Source of the DNA: Actinomycetospora corticicola
GTDB lineage: Bacteria; Actinomycetota; Actinomycetes; Mycobacteriales; Pseudonocardiaceae
Direction of reading: 5' to 3'
DNA length: 64,000 nt
Assembly: GCF_013409505.1 (NCBI RefSeq)
Contig: NZ_JACCBN010000001.1
Span: forward strand, 992,001-1,056,000
Below are positions 8,490 through 17,557 of the stretch, piece by piece. Both the position numbers and the translations under genes were made by a program. The notes under the pieces are model-generated. The model was not told the DNA's origin and searched no databases. It saw only the letters and a list, made by a program, of their open reading frames with translations. How positions within the stretch are numbered: the first letter of the stretch is position 1; each line of letters opens with the position of its first letter.

Positions 8490-8768
8490 ATGCCCGAGAT
8501 GCACGTCCGCCTCCGCCGGCCCGACGGCACCACCGAGCGGGTGTACTCGCCGTCGCTGGTGCTCGCCGAGTACCTCGAGGAGGGCACCATGTACCCGCTC
8601 GATGACTTCGGGCGCCGGACCCGCGCGGCGTTGACCGAGGCGAGCGAGCGCGTGCGGGCGAAGTACGGCTTCCCGTGCAGCCGCGCGGCCGCCTCCCTGG
8701 CCGGCGTCGAGGCGCGCCTGGCCCGGCAGACCGGCGGCGGGGTGCTGGTCGAGGCGATCGAGCGCTAG
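8490..8768 (+). CDS. MSMEG_0570-family nitrogen-starvation response protein
   Basis: Small protein of 92 residues. It matches the MSMEG_0570 family by its MPEMHVRLRRPDGT start, the YSPSLVLAEYLEEGTMYPLDDF core and the ASERVRAKYGFPCSRAAAS segment. In other actinobacteria the family belongs to a gene cluster induced by nitrogen limitation; here none of that cluster is adjacent, so it is an orphan copy. The ATG at 8490 is chosen because family similarity begins there. Its TAG stop shares a CTAG tetramer with the TAG of the convergent kinase gene (3-bp overlap of the two genes). Biochemical function is not known. Confidence 0.75.
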   Translation: MPEMHVRLRRPDGTTERVYSPSLVLAEYLEEGTMYPLDDFGRRTRAALTEASERVRAKYGFPCSRAAASLAGVEARLARQTGGGVLVEAIER

Positions 8769-10222
8769 CGACCGCCGCCGAGCACGCCACCCACCAGGCC
8801 GCCGACCCCCTGGAGGACCTCGCCGACCGCACCCGGACGGCGGGTCGGCCGGTCGGTGTCCGGGGCCTCGTCGTCCTGGTCCTGGTCCGGCTCCACCCGG
8901 GTCGGGGCGGGCTCGGTGGCCTCCGGGGTGGTCGGTTCGGCGGTCCGCGTGGGCGCGGGCCGGGACGTCCGGCCGCTCTCGGCGGTGGGCGTCGTCCGCC
9001 GCACCGGCTGCGCGACCGGTTCCGACGACGGTTCCTCCGCCGGGGCCTCCGACGACTCCTGCGACGACTCCTCGGCGGCGGGCGGAGCGGCGGGCACGAC
9101 GATCGCCGGCGGCCCGGCGGTGTCGGGTGCGCCGACGGTGGCGCCCCCGGCGACCACGGCCGGCCGGTCGTCGGCCGACACCTCGGCGACCGGCCCGGAG
9201 GACGCGATCGCGACGGTCCCGGCAAGGACGGCGCTGGCGGCGAGCCCCGCCAGCACGAGCGCCCCGCGCGTCCCGGTGCTGCGGGGCACCGCGGTGCGGG
9301 CGGGCGCGCGGCCGACCACGGTGAGGCCGCCGAGACCCGTCGTCGCGGCCGGACCGAGCGCCCGGACGCCGGGGGTGACGCCGGGGGCGGTGAGCAGGGC
9401 GGCCGTGGGCGGCTCGGCCTCGACCAGGGCGCGGCGCAGGGCGCCGGAGGCGGTCGCGGCGTCGGGCCGGTCGGCGGGGTCGGTCGCGGTCATCCCGGCG
9501 AGCAGGTCGGTGACGTCGCCCGGTACGCCCTCGGGCAGGGCCGGACCGTGGTCGAGCCGCGCCTGCGCGGCCGAGAGCGGGTCGCCCGGGAAGGCGCGTC
9601 GGCCGGTGAGGGCCTCGATCAGCACCAGGCCGAGGGCGTAGAGGTCCGCCGGGGCGCCGGCGATCTCCCCGCGGACCTGTTCCGGCGCGAGGTACGGCGC
9701 GGCGCCCACGGTCAGTCCGGTGTCGGTGATGCGCGGGGCGTCGGCGACGAGGGCGACGCCGAAGTCGGCGAGGTGGGCCCGTCCGTCGCCGTCGAAGAGC
9801 ACGTTGGCGGGAGTGACCCCGCGGTGGGTGACACCGGCCCGGTGCAGGTGGTCGAGGGCGCCGCTGACGACGGCCGCGGTGCGCAGCGCGACCGCGAGCC
9901 CCAGCCCGCCGTCCGTCGTCGCGAGTCGCGAGGTCAGCGACCCCCCGCCGAGCAGGGCCATCACGACGAAGGCGCGGCCGTCGTGCTCCTCGACGTCGTA
10001 GACCGGGACGAGCCCCGGGTGGTCGAAGCGGGCGAGCAGGGTGAGCTCGCGGTCGGCCCGCGGGTCGCACTCGACCCGGAAGATCTTCACCGCCGCGTCG
10101 CGCCCGAGCAGGGTGTCGTGCGCGCGGATCACCACCGAGCCGACACCACGGCCCAGGACCGCGCCGGGTTCGTAGCGGGCGGACAGGCGTGTCGGCAACG
10201 TCGGAACGGCCACCGTCGTCAT
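8765..10222 (-). CDS. membrane Ser/Thr protein kinase-like protein lacking the HRD aspartate
   Basis: Protein of 485 residues. Kinase fold at 15-275: Gly-rich loop GRGVGS at 24-29, ATP-site Lys46 in AAVKIF, catalytic loop HRGVTPAN at 133-140, DFG at 153-155, APYLAPE activation-segment end. The canonical HRDxKxxN loop has lost both the catalytic Asp (Gly135) and the Lys (Thr137), while Asn140 and DFG remain, so it may be a pseudokinase that still binds nucleotide. One membrane helix lies near 315-338, then an extracytoplasmic Pro/Thr/Glu-rich tail ending LLGGVLGGGR-like. ATG at 10222 has GGAGG upstream; a longer in-frame start lacks support. Divergent from the MerR gene. Confidence 0.82.
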   Translation of the reverse strand: MTTVAVPTLPTRLSARYEPGAVLGRGVGSVVIRAHDTLLGRDAAVKIFRVECDPRADRELTLLARFDHPGLVPVYDVEEHDGRAFVVMALLGGGSLTSRLATTDGGLGLAVALRTAAVVSGALDHLHRAGVTHRGVTPANVLFDGDGRAHLADFGVALVADAPRITDTGLTVGAAPYLAPEQVRGEIAGAPADLYALGLVLIEALTGRRAFPGDPLSAAQARLDHGPALPEGVPGDVTDLLAGMTATDPADRPDAATASGALRRALVEAEPPTAALLTAPGVTPGVRALGPAATTGLGGLTVVGRAPARTAVPRSTGTRGALVLAGLAASAVLAGTVAIASSGPVAEVSADDRPAVVAGGATVGAPDTAGPPAIVVPAAPPAAEESSQESSEAPAEEPSSEPVAQPVRRTTPTAESGRTSRPAPTRTAEPTTPEATEPAPTRVEPDQDQDDEAPDTDRPTRRPGAVGEVLQGVGGLVGGVLGGGR

Positions 10223-10354
10223 GCCGGGTCTACCTCCACCGCTCGCGGGCCACGGCATCGTCCCGTGCGGTTACCCCGTTCGGCTCACTCACACGTCCCG
10301 ATTCCCCCGAAGATGTGAGAGCGCACCGTCGGGGTGACCGACCCGTCTGAATCG

Positions 10355-10383
10355 TTGACAGAAGTTGCAGTCCCGAGTAGAAC
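10355..10383 (+). promoter_or_regulatory. sigma-70-type promoter of the MerR/Cys-rich operon
   Basis: TTGACA at 10355-10360, a 17-bp spacer and TAGAAC at 10378-10383. This is the best housekeeping-sigma match noticed in the window. It would start transcription near 10390, about 88 nt before the GTG of the MerR gene. Confidence 0.55.
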
Positions 10384-10477
10384 TTTTCGACGGGTCGCCC
10401 GGTCTCGAGCCGCGTGTGACCTGCACGAAAAGCACTCCCGGGTCTCCCGGGGACGAACCGCAAGGACGCGACGAGCA

Positions 10478-10975
10478 GTGGGCGCCGAGGGCCTCGACGA
10501 CGAGGACGTACCCGCCCTGACCACCGGTCAGGCCGCGGACGTCCTCGGGGTGCAACCGGCGTTCCTGCGCAGTCTGGACGCGGGTCGGATGCTCCGTCCG
10601 CAGCGATCGGCGGGCGGGCACCGGCGTTGGACACGCCGGCAACTGACCCTCGCCGCCAGGGTGCGCGCGCTCTTCGACGAGGGGCTGACCCTCACCGCGG
10701 CCTGGAAGGTCGTCTCCCTGGAGGACCGGGTGGGCGAGGTCGAGCGCGAGCGCGACGTCGCCCTGGCCGAGCTCGACCGCACACGCCGGGAACTGGCCCG
10801 TGTGCGCCGGGGGTCGGCCGAGGCAGTGAAGGCCCGCACCGGGACCACCACCCGGACCGGGTCGTCCGTGCACGCGAACCGCGTGCCCGGACTCCCGCGC
10901 GTCACGGGGACCTCCCCGTCGGCCGCGTGCCCGTCGACCACCCCTGCGACCACCACGGACATCACCTCGCCATGA
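10478..10975 (+). CDS. MerR-family helix-turn-helix regulator
   Basis: DNA-binding protein of 165 residues. A winged HTH of the MerR type lies at about 12-75: ALTTGQAADVLGVQPAFLRSLDAGRMLRPQRSAGGHRRWTRRQL, with the family's S(A/E)GGHRR wing. A coiled coil follows at about 85-120 (VERERDVALAELDRTRRELARV) for dimerisation, then a Thr/Ser-rich tail without an obvious ligand domain. The GTG at 10478 follows AAGGA with a long spacing, so the start is moderately certain. The stop overlaps the next gene's ATG (ATGA), meaning translational coupling. A strong promoter lies at 10355-10383. The target and effector are unknown. Confidence 0.75.
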   Translation: MGAEGLDDEDVPALTTGQAADVLGVQPAFLRSLDAGRMLRPQRSAGGHRRWTRRQLTLAARVRALFDEGLTLTAAWKVVSLEDRVGEVERERDVALAELDRTRRELARVRRGSAEAVKARTGTTTRTGSSVHANRVPGLPRVTGTSPSAACPSTTPATTTDITSP

Positions 10976-11172
10976 AGCTCATCGACCCGTCCCGCACCCA
11001 CCGCCCGACCGTGCTCCGCCGTCCGATGCCGCCCTCGCTGGCCCGCATCCCGCTCGTGGACCTGTGCACCTGCAAGCACCCCCGCGAGTCCCACGAGCAC
11101 TACACCGTCGCGCAGGACTGCGCGCAGTGCGACTGCCGCGCCTTCGTGCGCTGGGAGCCCGCGGGTATCTGA
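10972..11172 (+). CDS. small Cys/His-rich putative metal-binding protein
   Basis: A 66-residue protein whose ATG overlaps the TGA of the MerR gene by 4 bp. The second half is dense in possible metal ligands: DLCTCKHPRESHEHY followed by DCAQCDCRAF, that is CxC-x-H-x4-HxH and CxxCxC. This suggests a zinc- or iron-binding knuckle. I do not recognise a named family. The coupling to a MerR regulator hints that the two proteins act together, for instance in metal or redox sensing (inference). The N-terminal half is basic and Pro-rich with no membrane segment. Confidence 0.65.
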   Translation: MKLIDPSRTHRPTVLRRPMPPSLARIPLVDLCTCKHPRESHEHYTVAQDCAQCDCRAFVRWEPAGI

Positions 11173-11196
11173 CCCGCATCCGCCCGGGCCCTCGTC

Positions 11197-11215
11197 CCGC
11201 CGTCACCGACGGCGG
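11197..11215 (+). terminator. hairpin after the MerR/Cys-rich operon
   Basis: Perfect 8-bp arms CCGCCGTC and GACGGCGG around ACC, 25 nt after the stop codon. There is no U-tract, as is usual in high-GC actinobacteria. Confidence 0.45.
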
Positions 11216-11301
11216 AGCGGGGGCCTCTCGCGTCCCACGGCGCAGGAGACCCGCACCGCTTCCGAGGGCGTGGTGCGCCGCTCCCGCCTACCCTCGGAGC
11301 C

Positions 11302-12591
11302 GTGACGACCGTCGACGAACCGGCGCGCACCGCCCCGGTGGTGGTCCCACCGGTGATCGCCGCGCCGCATGCCCTCGTCGTCGGGGCCGGGATCGCCGGT
11401 CTGGCCGCCGCCACGTCGTTGCACCGCGCGGGCTGGCGGGTCACCGTCTGCGAGCGCGCTCCGGCCCGCCGCACCGGGGGCTACTTCGTCCGGCTCGCCC
11501 CGGAGGGCGTGGAGGCGGCCGAGCGGCTCGGCGTCGACGAGGCCCTGCGCAGCCGCCTCCCGGCCGACGGCATCATCACCGGGGTCGACGGGCGCGGTCG
11601 GACGACCTCGCGGGTCGACGCGGCCGTCGTCGAGGACGGCGTGAGCCTGGCGCTGGTGCGCGGGGACCTCGAGGCGGCGCTCTGGGAGGGACTGCCCCCG
11701 GAGGTGGAGGTCCGCTTCTCCTGCGCCCCGGACGCCGTCGCCGACGACGGCACGGTCACCCTCGACGGCGCGACCGGGCGGTGGGACCTCGTGGTCGCCG
11801 CGGACGGGGTGCGCTCCGCGGTGCGGGAGATGGTGTTCGGCCCCGAGGCGGCCTTCCGGCACGACTTCGACCACGTGGTCGTCTCGGCGGTCCTGCCCCG
11901 GCTGCCGGGCACCCTCGTCGAGGGGGACTACGTGGTGCTCGTCGAGCCCGGCCGTACCGCGCACCTCATGGCGATGGCGGGCCACGACCCGGTCGTCTTC
12001 TTCACCTACCGCGCCGACCTCGCCCAGGCGGCCGGCACGGAGCCCGCCGCGCGGCCGGAGGAGGCGCTCCGGGCGGTCTACGGGGACTTCGACGGGCTCA
12101 TGCCGGAAATCCTCGACCTCGTGGGCGAGGCCGGCACCACCCACGCCGACACCGTGGGTCAGATCCACCTCCGGCGCTGGAGCAGCGGACGAGTGGTCCT
12201 GTTGGGTGACTCGGCATGGTGCCCGACGCTCTACTCCGGTCACGGCTCGGCGCTCGCGCTCGCCGGCGGCGAGGCCCTCGGCCGCCACCTGCGGGTTCCC
12301 GACGACGGGATCGGTCCCGACGTGCCCTCCGCGCTCGCCGCCTGGGAGGCCGAGCGCCGCCCCGGCACCCGCTCCGCCCGCTCCGCGGCCCGCCGGGCGC
12401 GGCACTTCTTCCTGCCGGGGAACCGGGTGGTGACCGTGCTGCGCGCGACCGCGCTGCGGGTCGCCTCGTGGCCGATCGTCTCCCGGCTGCTCGGCAGCGG
12501 CGCCCGCACGCGCGCCGCGGACCTCCACCGGGCGGACGTTCACCGGACGGACACCTCGTCGTCCGGGTCGACCACCCGTCCGGGTCCGTAG
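11302..12591 (+). CDS. FAD-dependent monooxygenase (PHBH fold)
   Basis: Flavoprotein hydroxylase of 429 residues. The Rossmann FAD motif is ALVVGAGIAGLAAATSLHRAGW at about 24-45 with the ERAPA end of strand 2; the second FAD motif is GRVVLLGDSAWCPTLYSGHGSALALAGGEAL near 300-325, where GDS contacts the ribityl chain. The middle GDLEAALWEGLP segment matches the DG/RxxL region of the family. A substrate cannot be named. The gene stands alone between the MerR operon and the large ATPase. A GTG start is used; the N-terminus before the FAD motif is a short Pro/Val linker. Related proteins act in antibiotic tailoring or in aromatic degradation. Confidence 0.82.
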   Translation: MTTVDEPARTAPVVVPPVIAAPHALVVGAGIAGLAAATSLHRAGWRVTVCERAPARRTGGYFVRLAPEGVEAAERLGVDEALRSRLPADGIITGVDGRGRTTSRVDAAVVEDGVSLALVRGDLEAALWEGLPPEVEVRFSCAPDAVADDGTVTLDGATGRWDLVVAADGVRSAVREMVFGPEAAFRHDFDHVVVSAVLPRLPGTLVEGDYVVLVEPGRTAHLMAMAGHDPVVFFTYRADLAQAAGTEPAARPEEALRAVYGDFDGLMPEILDLVGEAGTTHADTVGQIHLRRWSSGRVVLLGDSAWCPTLYSGHGSALALAGGEALGRHLRVPDDGIGPDVPSALAAWEAERRPGTRSARSAARRARHFFLPGNRVVTVLRATALRVASWPIVSRLLGSGARTRAADLHRADVHRTDTSSSGSTTRPGP

Positions 12592-12764
12592 ACTGTCGCT
12601 CGATCGGAACTGCAGGGTCCCGTCGTAGGCTGGATCTCCGATCACTGCAGGGCACCGGCGTTTTCACCGCCGAGAACGCCGGGAAGAGACCCCTCGGGCC
12701 GCGCCACCACGGCGTCCCCTCCGCCCCGCACGTTCGTGTGTCGAAAGGACGAGTCCCACCCCCC

Positions 12765-15700
12765 ATGCACCCCGACCGCATCGTCGATACCCCGCGGCCC
12801 TCCCGTTCGCTGCTGGCCCGGCTGGCCGACCCCCTGGGCGTCGCCCGGGCCGCGGTCGACGCGCTGGACCCCTCGCGGTACCGGGGACGGCGGGTGTGGC
12901 GCGGTGACGGACGGGTCCACATCGGCGTGCCCGCGACGGCCCGGGAGTCGGGCTCGGAGCTGCTGCGCGCGGTGGAGAAGGCCCTCACCGCGCACCCGGC
13001 GGTCGACTGGGCGAGCGTGAACGCCGCGCTCGGCGTGGTCGTGGTGGCCCTCGCCGAGGACGCCGGCGGCGCCGACGACCTCGGCGAGACGGTGGACGAC
13101 CTCGTCGACCTCGTCGAGGTGCTGGAGGAGCAGGAGCAGGTCGCCGACGGCGACGCCCACCCCGCGGGCGGCCACTCGCCGACCGCGGTGTCGCAGGCCC
13201 TCACGACCTTCGCCGCCGACCTGGCCGGTCTCGGCGCCGCCGGGATCGGCTCGATCCTGCGTCGCACGCCGCTGCCGGTCGAGCTGGCCTCCGCGGCCTC
13301 CTTCGTCGACCACCAGCCGCGTCTGCGGGCCGCCGTCGAGCGCGCCCTCGGGCGGCAGCGGGCGGACATCCTGCTCGCCCTCACCAACGCCGCGGGCCAG
13401 GGCCTCGGCCAGGGCTCGACGGGCCTGCTCGTCGACGCCGCCTACCGCGCCCTGCAGATCGCCGAGGCGCGGGCGGCGCACGACGCCTTCACCCGCGCCG
13501 AGCCGCGCCTGATGGCCGACCCCGAGCAGGTGACCGCCGCCGCCGACGACGCGACGACGCTGGACGCCCGGCCGGTGCCGTTCCCGCTCGGCCCGGTCGA
13601 GCGGCACGGCGACCAGGTCGGTCTCGCCGCCCTCGGTGGCTTCGGGACCACGCTCGCGCTCGGCGGCCCCCGACGGGCCGTCGGGGTCGCGCTGTCCACC
13701 CTGCCCAAGGCGGGCCGGATGGGCCGCGAGGGCTTCGCGACGACGTTCGGCCGGGTGCTGTCCCGCCGCGGTGCCGTGGTCGTCGAGCCGACGGTCCTGC
13801 GCCGGATGGACCGCATCGACACCGTGGTGCTCGACGCCTCCGCCCTGACCACCGGGGCGCTCATGCTGGGCGACCTGGCGCTGGTGGACGGCGACGGGCT
13901 GACCGCCCCGGACGGCACCCCCGTGTCGGTCGAGTCGCTGACGCCCCTGGTGCACGAGCTGTTCGACCCGTCCGACGCCACCCGGACCGCGTCCCACCAC
14001 GCCGGGTGGTCACTCGCGCCGCTGCCCGCCGGGCAGGAGGACGAGCCCGTCGTCGCCCAGGCGGTCGACGCGCTCCGCACCGACGGCGCGACCGTCGTGC
14101 TCGGCCTCTCCCACGGCGGCTCCGACGACCGGGCCCTGGTGGCCGTCGTCGGCGCCCTCCCTGAGCCGGCCGCCGCGGCCGAGGCGCTCGGGGCGGCGGC
14201 CCGCCGGGCCGGCCTGACGCTCGTCGTCGGGACCGAGGACCAGACGTCGGCCCCCGCGTCCGACGGCGAGTCCGACGGCGAGGCCGGCCCCGAGGCCCTG
14301 CCCGGTGCCGACGGCGCCGTCCCCGCCACCCGCCGCACGGTGGACCGGCAGGTCCCCGGCGGCGAGGGACTGGCGACGGCCGTGCGGTTGCTGCAGCTCG
14401 AGGGCGCAGGCGTCCTCGTGGTCTCGCGTGACCGTCGGGCGCTCGCCGCCGCCGACCTCGGCATCGGGGTCACGCGCGCCGACGGCATCCCGGCCTGGGG
14501 CGCCCACGTGCTGGTCGGGGACGACCTCGCCACGGCCGCCCTACTCATCGAAGGGGTCAAGGTCGCGAAGGCGACGTCCGGCCGGTCCGTCGGGCTGGCC
14601 CGGGCGGGCACCGTGCTCGGCGCCGCGATGGCCACGGCCGGGACGGCGCCCCGTGGTGCCTCGCTCGCCGGCCTCGCGGTGAACGGCGCCGCCGGCGTCG
14701 CGCTCGGGGCCGGGGCCTGGTCGGCCTCGGAGCTGGGCCGCAAGACCCTCGTGCCGGGCGTCTCCCGCACGCCGTGGCACGTCATGCCGGCCGAGACCGT
14801 GCTGACCCGCCTCGACGCAGGAGAGCAGGGGCTCACCGCCGCCGAGGCGGCCCGTCGCGTCCGGGAGGACCCGGCCGCCGCCGAGGAGACCACCTCGCTG
14901 GGGCGGGCCTTCATCGAGGAGCTCAACAACCCGCTGACCCCGGTGCTCGCGGGCGGCGCCGTGCTCTCCGCGGCCATCGGCGCCATCGCCGACGCCGCCA
15001 TCGTCGTCGGCGTCACCGCCGCCTCCGCGCTCATCGGCGGGGTCCAGCGCGTGGTCACCGACCGCGCCGTGGCCGGCCTGCTGGAGCGTTCGTCGACCCG
15101 GGCCCGGGTGCTGCGCGACGGGGTGCCGGTCGCCGTCACCGCCGAGGACGTCGTCGTGGGCGACGTCATCGAGCTGGGGCCGGACGACGTGGTGCCGGCG
15201 GACTGCCGCGTGCTGCGGGCCGACGCCCTGGAGCTCGACGAGTCGTCGCTGACCGGCGAGTCGCTGCCGGTGCCGAAGACCGCCGCACCCGTCATCGCGC
15301 GGTCCGTCGCCGACCGGCGCTCGATGCTCTACGAGGGCACCACCGTCGCCACCGGCCGGGGACGCGCCGTCGTCGTCGCCACCGGGTCGTCGACCGAGGT
15401 CGGCCGGTCGACCGCCGCCGCCCGGGCGAACGCCCCGGTCGCGGGCGTGGACCAGCGGCTCTCCGGCATCACGAAGATCACCACGCCGCTCGCGCTGGCG
15501 TCCGCGGCCGCCGTCGTCGGGGCCGGTGCCGTGCGCGGCCTCCCGATGAACCAGAACCTGCACTCCGGGGTCGGCCTCGCCGTCGCCTCGGTGCCCGAGG
15601 GCCTGCCGTTCATCGTCTCCGCCGCGCAGCTGGCCTCCGCCCGCCGCCTCAGTGCGGAAGGGGCCCTCGTCCGGAACCCGAAGACGATCGAGGCCGTCGG

Positions 15701-17462
15701 CCGCGTCGACGTCCTGTGCTTCGACAAGACCGGCACGCTCACCGAGGGCAAGCTCGCGCTCTCCGCGATCTCCGACGGCGTGAAGCTCCGGCCCACCGAC
15801 CGGCTGCGCAAGCGGCAGCGGCGGGTGCTCGCGGCGGCGCTGCGGGCGACACCGCGGCCGAAGGCGGGGGAGCGGCTCGCGCACCTCACCGACCGCGCCG
15901 TGGTGTTCGGGGCCCAGTCCTTCGACGTCGACCCCGAGCACAAGCGCGCCGCCTGGTGGCCGGTGGCCTCGCTCGACTTCGACCCCAGCCGCGGCTACCA
16001 CGCCACGCTGGGCGAGGCCCGGAGCGAGGAGGGGCTCAAGGAGCAGGTGCTCTCGGTGAAGGGCGCCCCCGAGGTCGTCATCGCCCGCTGCGTCGACTGG
16101 GGCGGCACCGAGCTCGACGACGAGGCGCGCCAGCGGCTCGTGGAGCACACCGACCTGCTGGCCGGCCAGGGCATGCGCGTGCTCGCGGTGGCCGAGCGGT
16201 CGCGGCCGTGGGGCGACGCCCCCGAGCACGGGCTCGAGGTCACCGACGACGACGTGGCCGAGCTCAGCTTCGTCGGCTTCGTCGGCTTCACCGACCCGGT
16301 CCGCGCCGGCTCGCAGGCCACCGTGCGCGACCTGCGCGAGGCCGGGGTCCAGGTCGTCATGATCACCGGCGACCACCCCAGCACCGCCGAGGCCGTGGCG
16401 GAGGAGCTCGACGTCCTGAACGGCGGGATCGTCATCACCGGTCAGGAGATGGACGAGCTCGACGACGACGCCCTGGACGCGGTCCTGCCGACGGTGCGCG
16501 TGGTCGCCCGCGGCACGCCCGCGCACAAGGTCCGCGCGGTCCAGGCCTTCCAGCGGCTCGGGCGCACGGTCGCCATGACCGGCGACGGCGCGAACGACGC
16601 CCCCGCGATCCGGCTGGCCGACGTGGGCATCGCGCTCGGCCGCCGCGGGACGCCCGCGGCGCGGGCCGCCGCCGACCTCGTCGTGACCGACGACCGCCTC
16701 GAGACCATCCTCGCGGCGCTCGTCGAGGGCCGGGCCATGTGGGCGTCGGTGCGCGAGGCGCTCGGCGTGCTCGTCGGCGGCAACATCGGCGAGATCGCGT
16801 TCACCGTCCTCGGGGCGTCGACCACGGGGACCTCGCCGCTGACGGCCCGCCAGCTCCTGCTGGTCAACCTCCTCACCGACCTCGCCCCGTCGCTGGCGCT
16901 GGCCGTGCGCGCCCCGGCACCGGGGGACGCGCGGTCGCTGCTGGCCGAGGGACCCGAGGCGTCGCTCGGCGACGCCCTCAACCGCGAGATCGCGCTGCGG
17001 GCGGCGGCCACGGCCGGGGGCGCGACGCTGGCCTGGATCCAGGCGCAGGCGACGCCGTACGGCAGCCCGGCCCGGGCCCGCACGGTGGCGCTCGCGGCCC
17101 TCGTCGGGACGCAGCTCGGACAGACGGTGGCGGCCGGCGGGCACCGCAGCCCGCTCGTCGTCGGGGCCTCCGTGATCTCGGCGGGTGCGCTGTTCGCGGT
17201 CGTGCAGACGCCCGGCGTGAGCCAGTTCTTCGGCTGCACCCCGCTGGGCCCGATCGCCTGGGGACAGGCGGCCGGGTCGGCGGCCGTGGCCACCGCGGCG
17301 TCGATGGTCGGCCCGGGTCTGGTCGAGCGCTACGGCGACGTCATCGCGCCGGAGGGGTCGGCGATCGCCGGTCTGCTGGAGCGGTTGGCCGAGGTCCGCG
17401 ACGAGGCGGGTGCCCGGTACCTGGCGCTGCAGGAGAAGGCCACCGCTGCACTGACCGGGTGA
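12765..17462 (+). CDS. giant cation-transporting P-type ATPase (CtpI-like)
   Basis: Protein of 1565 residues, about twice the usual P-type length and similar in size to mycobacterial CtpI/CtpH. The C-terminal half is a complete ATPase: TGES at 830-833, PEGL at 944, DKTGTLTEG at 987 (phosphorylated Asp987), KGAP at 1099 and GDGANDAP at 1273. PEGL places it near Ca2+/P2-type pumps. The N-terminal half repeats the plan in decayed form: a segment ending RIDTVVLDASALTTG puts Asp357 where DKTGT would be, followed by a pseudo-hinge AADLGIGV region and extra membrane segments. ATG at 12765 is chosen because similarity begins just after it; AAAGGA lies 15 nt upstream, a rather long spacing. Ion specificity is unknown. 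Confidence 0.88.
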   Translation: MHPDRIVDTPRPSRSLLARLADPLGVARAAVDALDPSRYRGRRVWRGDGRVHIGVPATARESGSELLRAVEKALTAHPAVDWASVNAALGVVVVALAEDAGGADDLGETVDDLVDLVEVLEEQEQVADGDAHPAGGHSPTAVSQALTTFAADLAGLGAAGIGSILRRTPLPVELASAASFVDHQPRLRAAVERALGRQRADILLALTNAAGQGLGQGSTGLLVDAAYRALQIAEARAAHDAFTRAEPRLMADPEQVTAAADDATTLDARPVPFPLGPVERHGDQVGLAALGGFGTTLALGGPRRAVGVALSTLPKAGRMGREGFATTFGRVLSRRGAVVVEPTVLRRMDRIDTVVLDASALTTGALMLGDLALVDGDGLTAPDGTPVSVESLTPLVHELFDPSDATRTASHHAGWSLAPLPAGQEDEPVVAQAVDALRTDGATVVLGLSHGGSDDRALVAVVGALPEPAAAAEALGAAARRAGLTLVVGTEDQTSAPASDGESDGEAGPEALPGADGAVPATRRTVDRQVPGGEGLATAVRLLQLEGAGVLVVSRDRRALAAADLGIGVTRADGIPAWGAHVLVGDDLATAALLIEGVKVAKATSGRSVGLARAGTVLGAAMATAGTAPRGASLAGLAVNGAAGVALGAGAWSASELGRKTLVPGVSRTPWHVMPAETVLTRLDAGEQGLTAAEAARRVREDPAAAEETTSLGRAFIEELNNPLTPVLAGGAVLSAAIGAIADAAIVVGVTAASALIGGVQRVVTDRAVAGLLERSSTRARVLRDGVPVAVTAEDVVVGDVIELGPDDVVPADCRVLRADALELDESSLTGESLPVPKTAAPVIARSVADRRSMLYEGTTVATGRGRAVVVATGSSTEVGRSTAAARANAPVAGVDQRLSGITKITTPLALASAAAVVGAGAVRGLPMNQNLHSGVGLAVASVPEGLPFIVSAAQLASARRLSAEGALVRNPKTIEAVGRVDVLCFDKTGTLTEGKLALSAISDGVKLRPTDRLRKRQRRVLAAALRATPRPKAGERLAHLTDRAVVFGAQSFDVDPEHKRAAWWPVASLDFDPSRGYHATLGEARSEEGLKEQVLSVKGAPEVVIARCVDWGGTELDDEARQRLVEHTDLLAGQGMRVLAVAERSRPWGDAPEHGLEVTDDDVAELSFVGFVGFTDPVRAGSQATVRDLREAGVQVVMITGDHPSTAEAVAEELDVLNGGIVITGQEMDELDDDALDAVLPTVRVVARGTPAHKVRAVQAFQRLGRTVAMTGDGANDAPAIRLADVGIALGRRGTPAARAAADLVVTDDRLETILAALVEGRAMWASVREALGVLVGGNIGEIAFTVLGASTTGTSPLTARQLLLVNLLTDLAPSLALAVRAPAPGDARSLLAEGPEASLGDALNREIALRAAATAGGATLAWIQAQATPYGSPARARTVALAALVGTQLGQTVAAGGHRSPLVVGASVISAGALFAVVQTPGVSQFFGCTPLGPIAWGQAAGSAAVATAASMVGPGLVERYGDVIAPEGSAIAGLLERLAEVRDEAGARYLALQEKATAALTG

Positions 17463-17557
17463 GTGGCGCTGGTCACTCCGTGGTGTTTGTGCAGGTCGCA
17501 GGCGGGGAACACTGTGCGTAGCAACGCACCCGGAACCAGGGAGTAGTGGGAACCGCC

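Noticed and set aside
12605-12656. A repeated ACTGCAGGG motif upstream of the ATPase gene (near 12609 and 12646).
   Set aside because: Only two short copies; not distinguishable from chance without comparison.
12216-12764. A longer N-terminus for the CtpI-like ATPase.
   Set aside because: The upstream open frame overlaps the FAD monooxygenase coding region and is Arg/Pro-rich without similarity.
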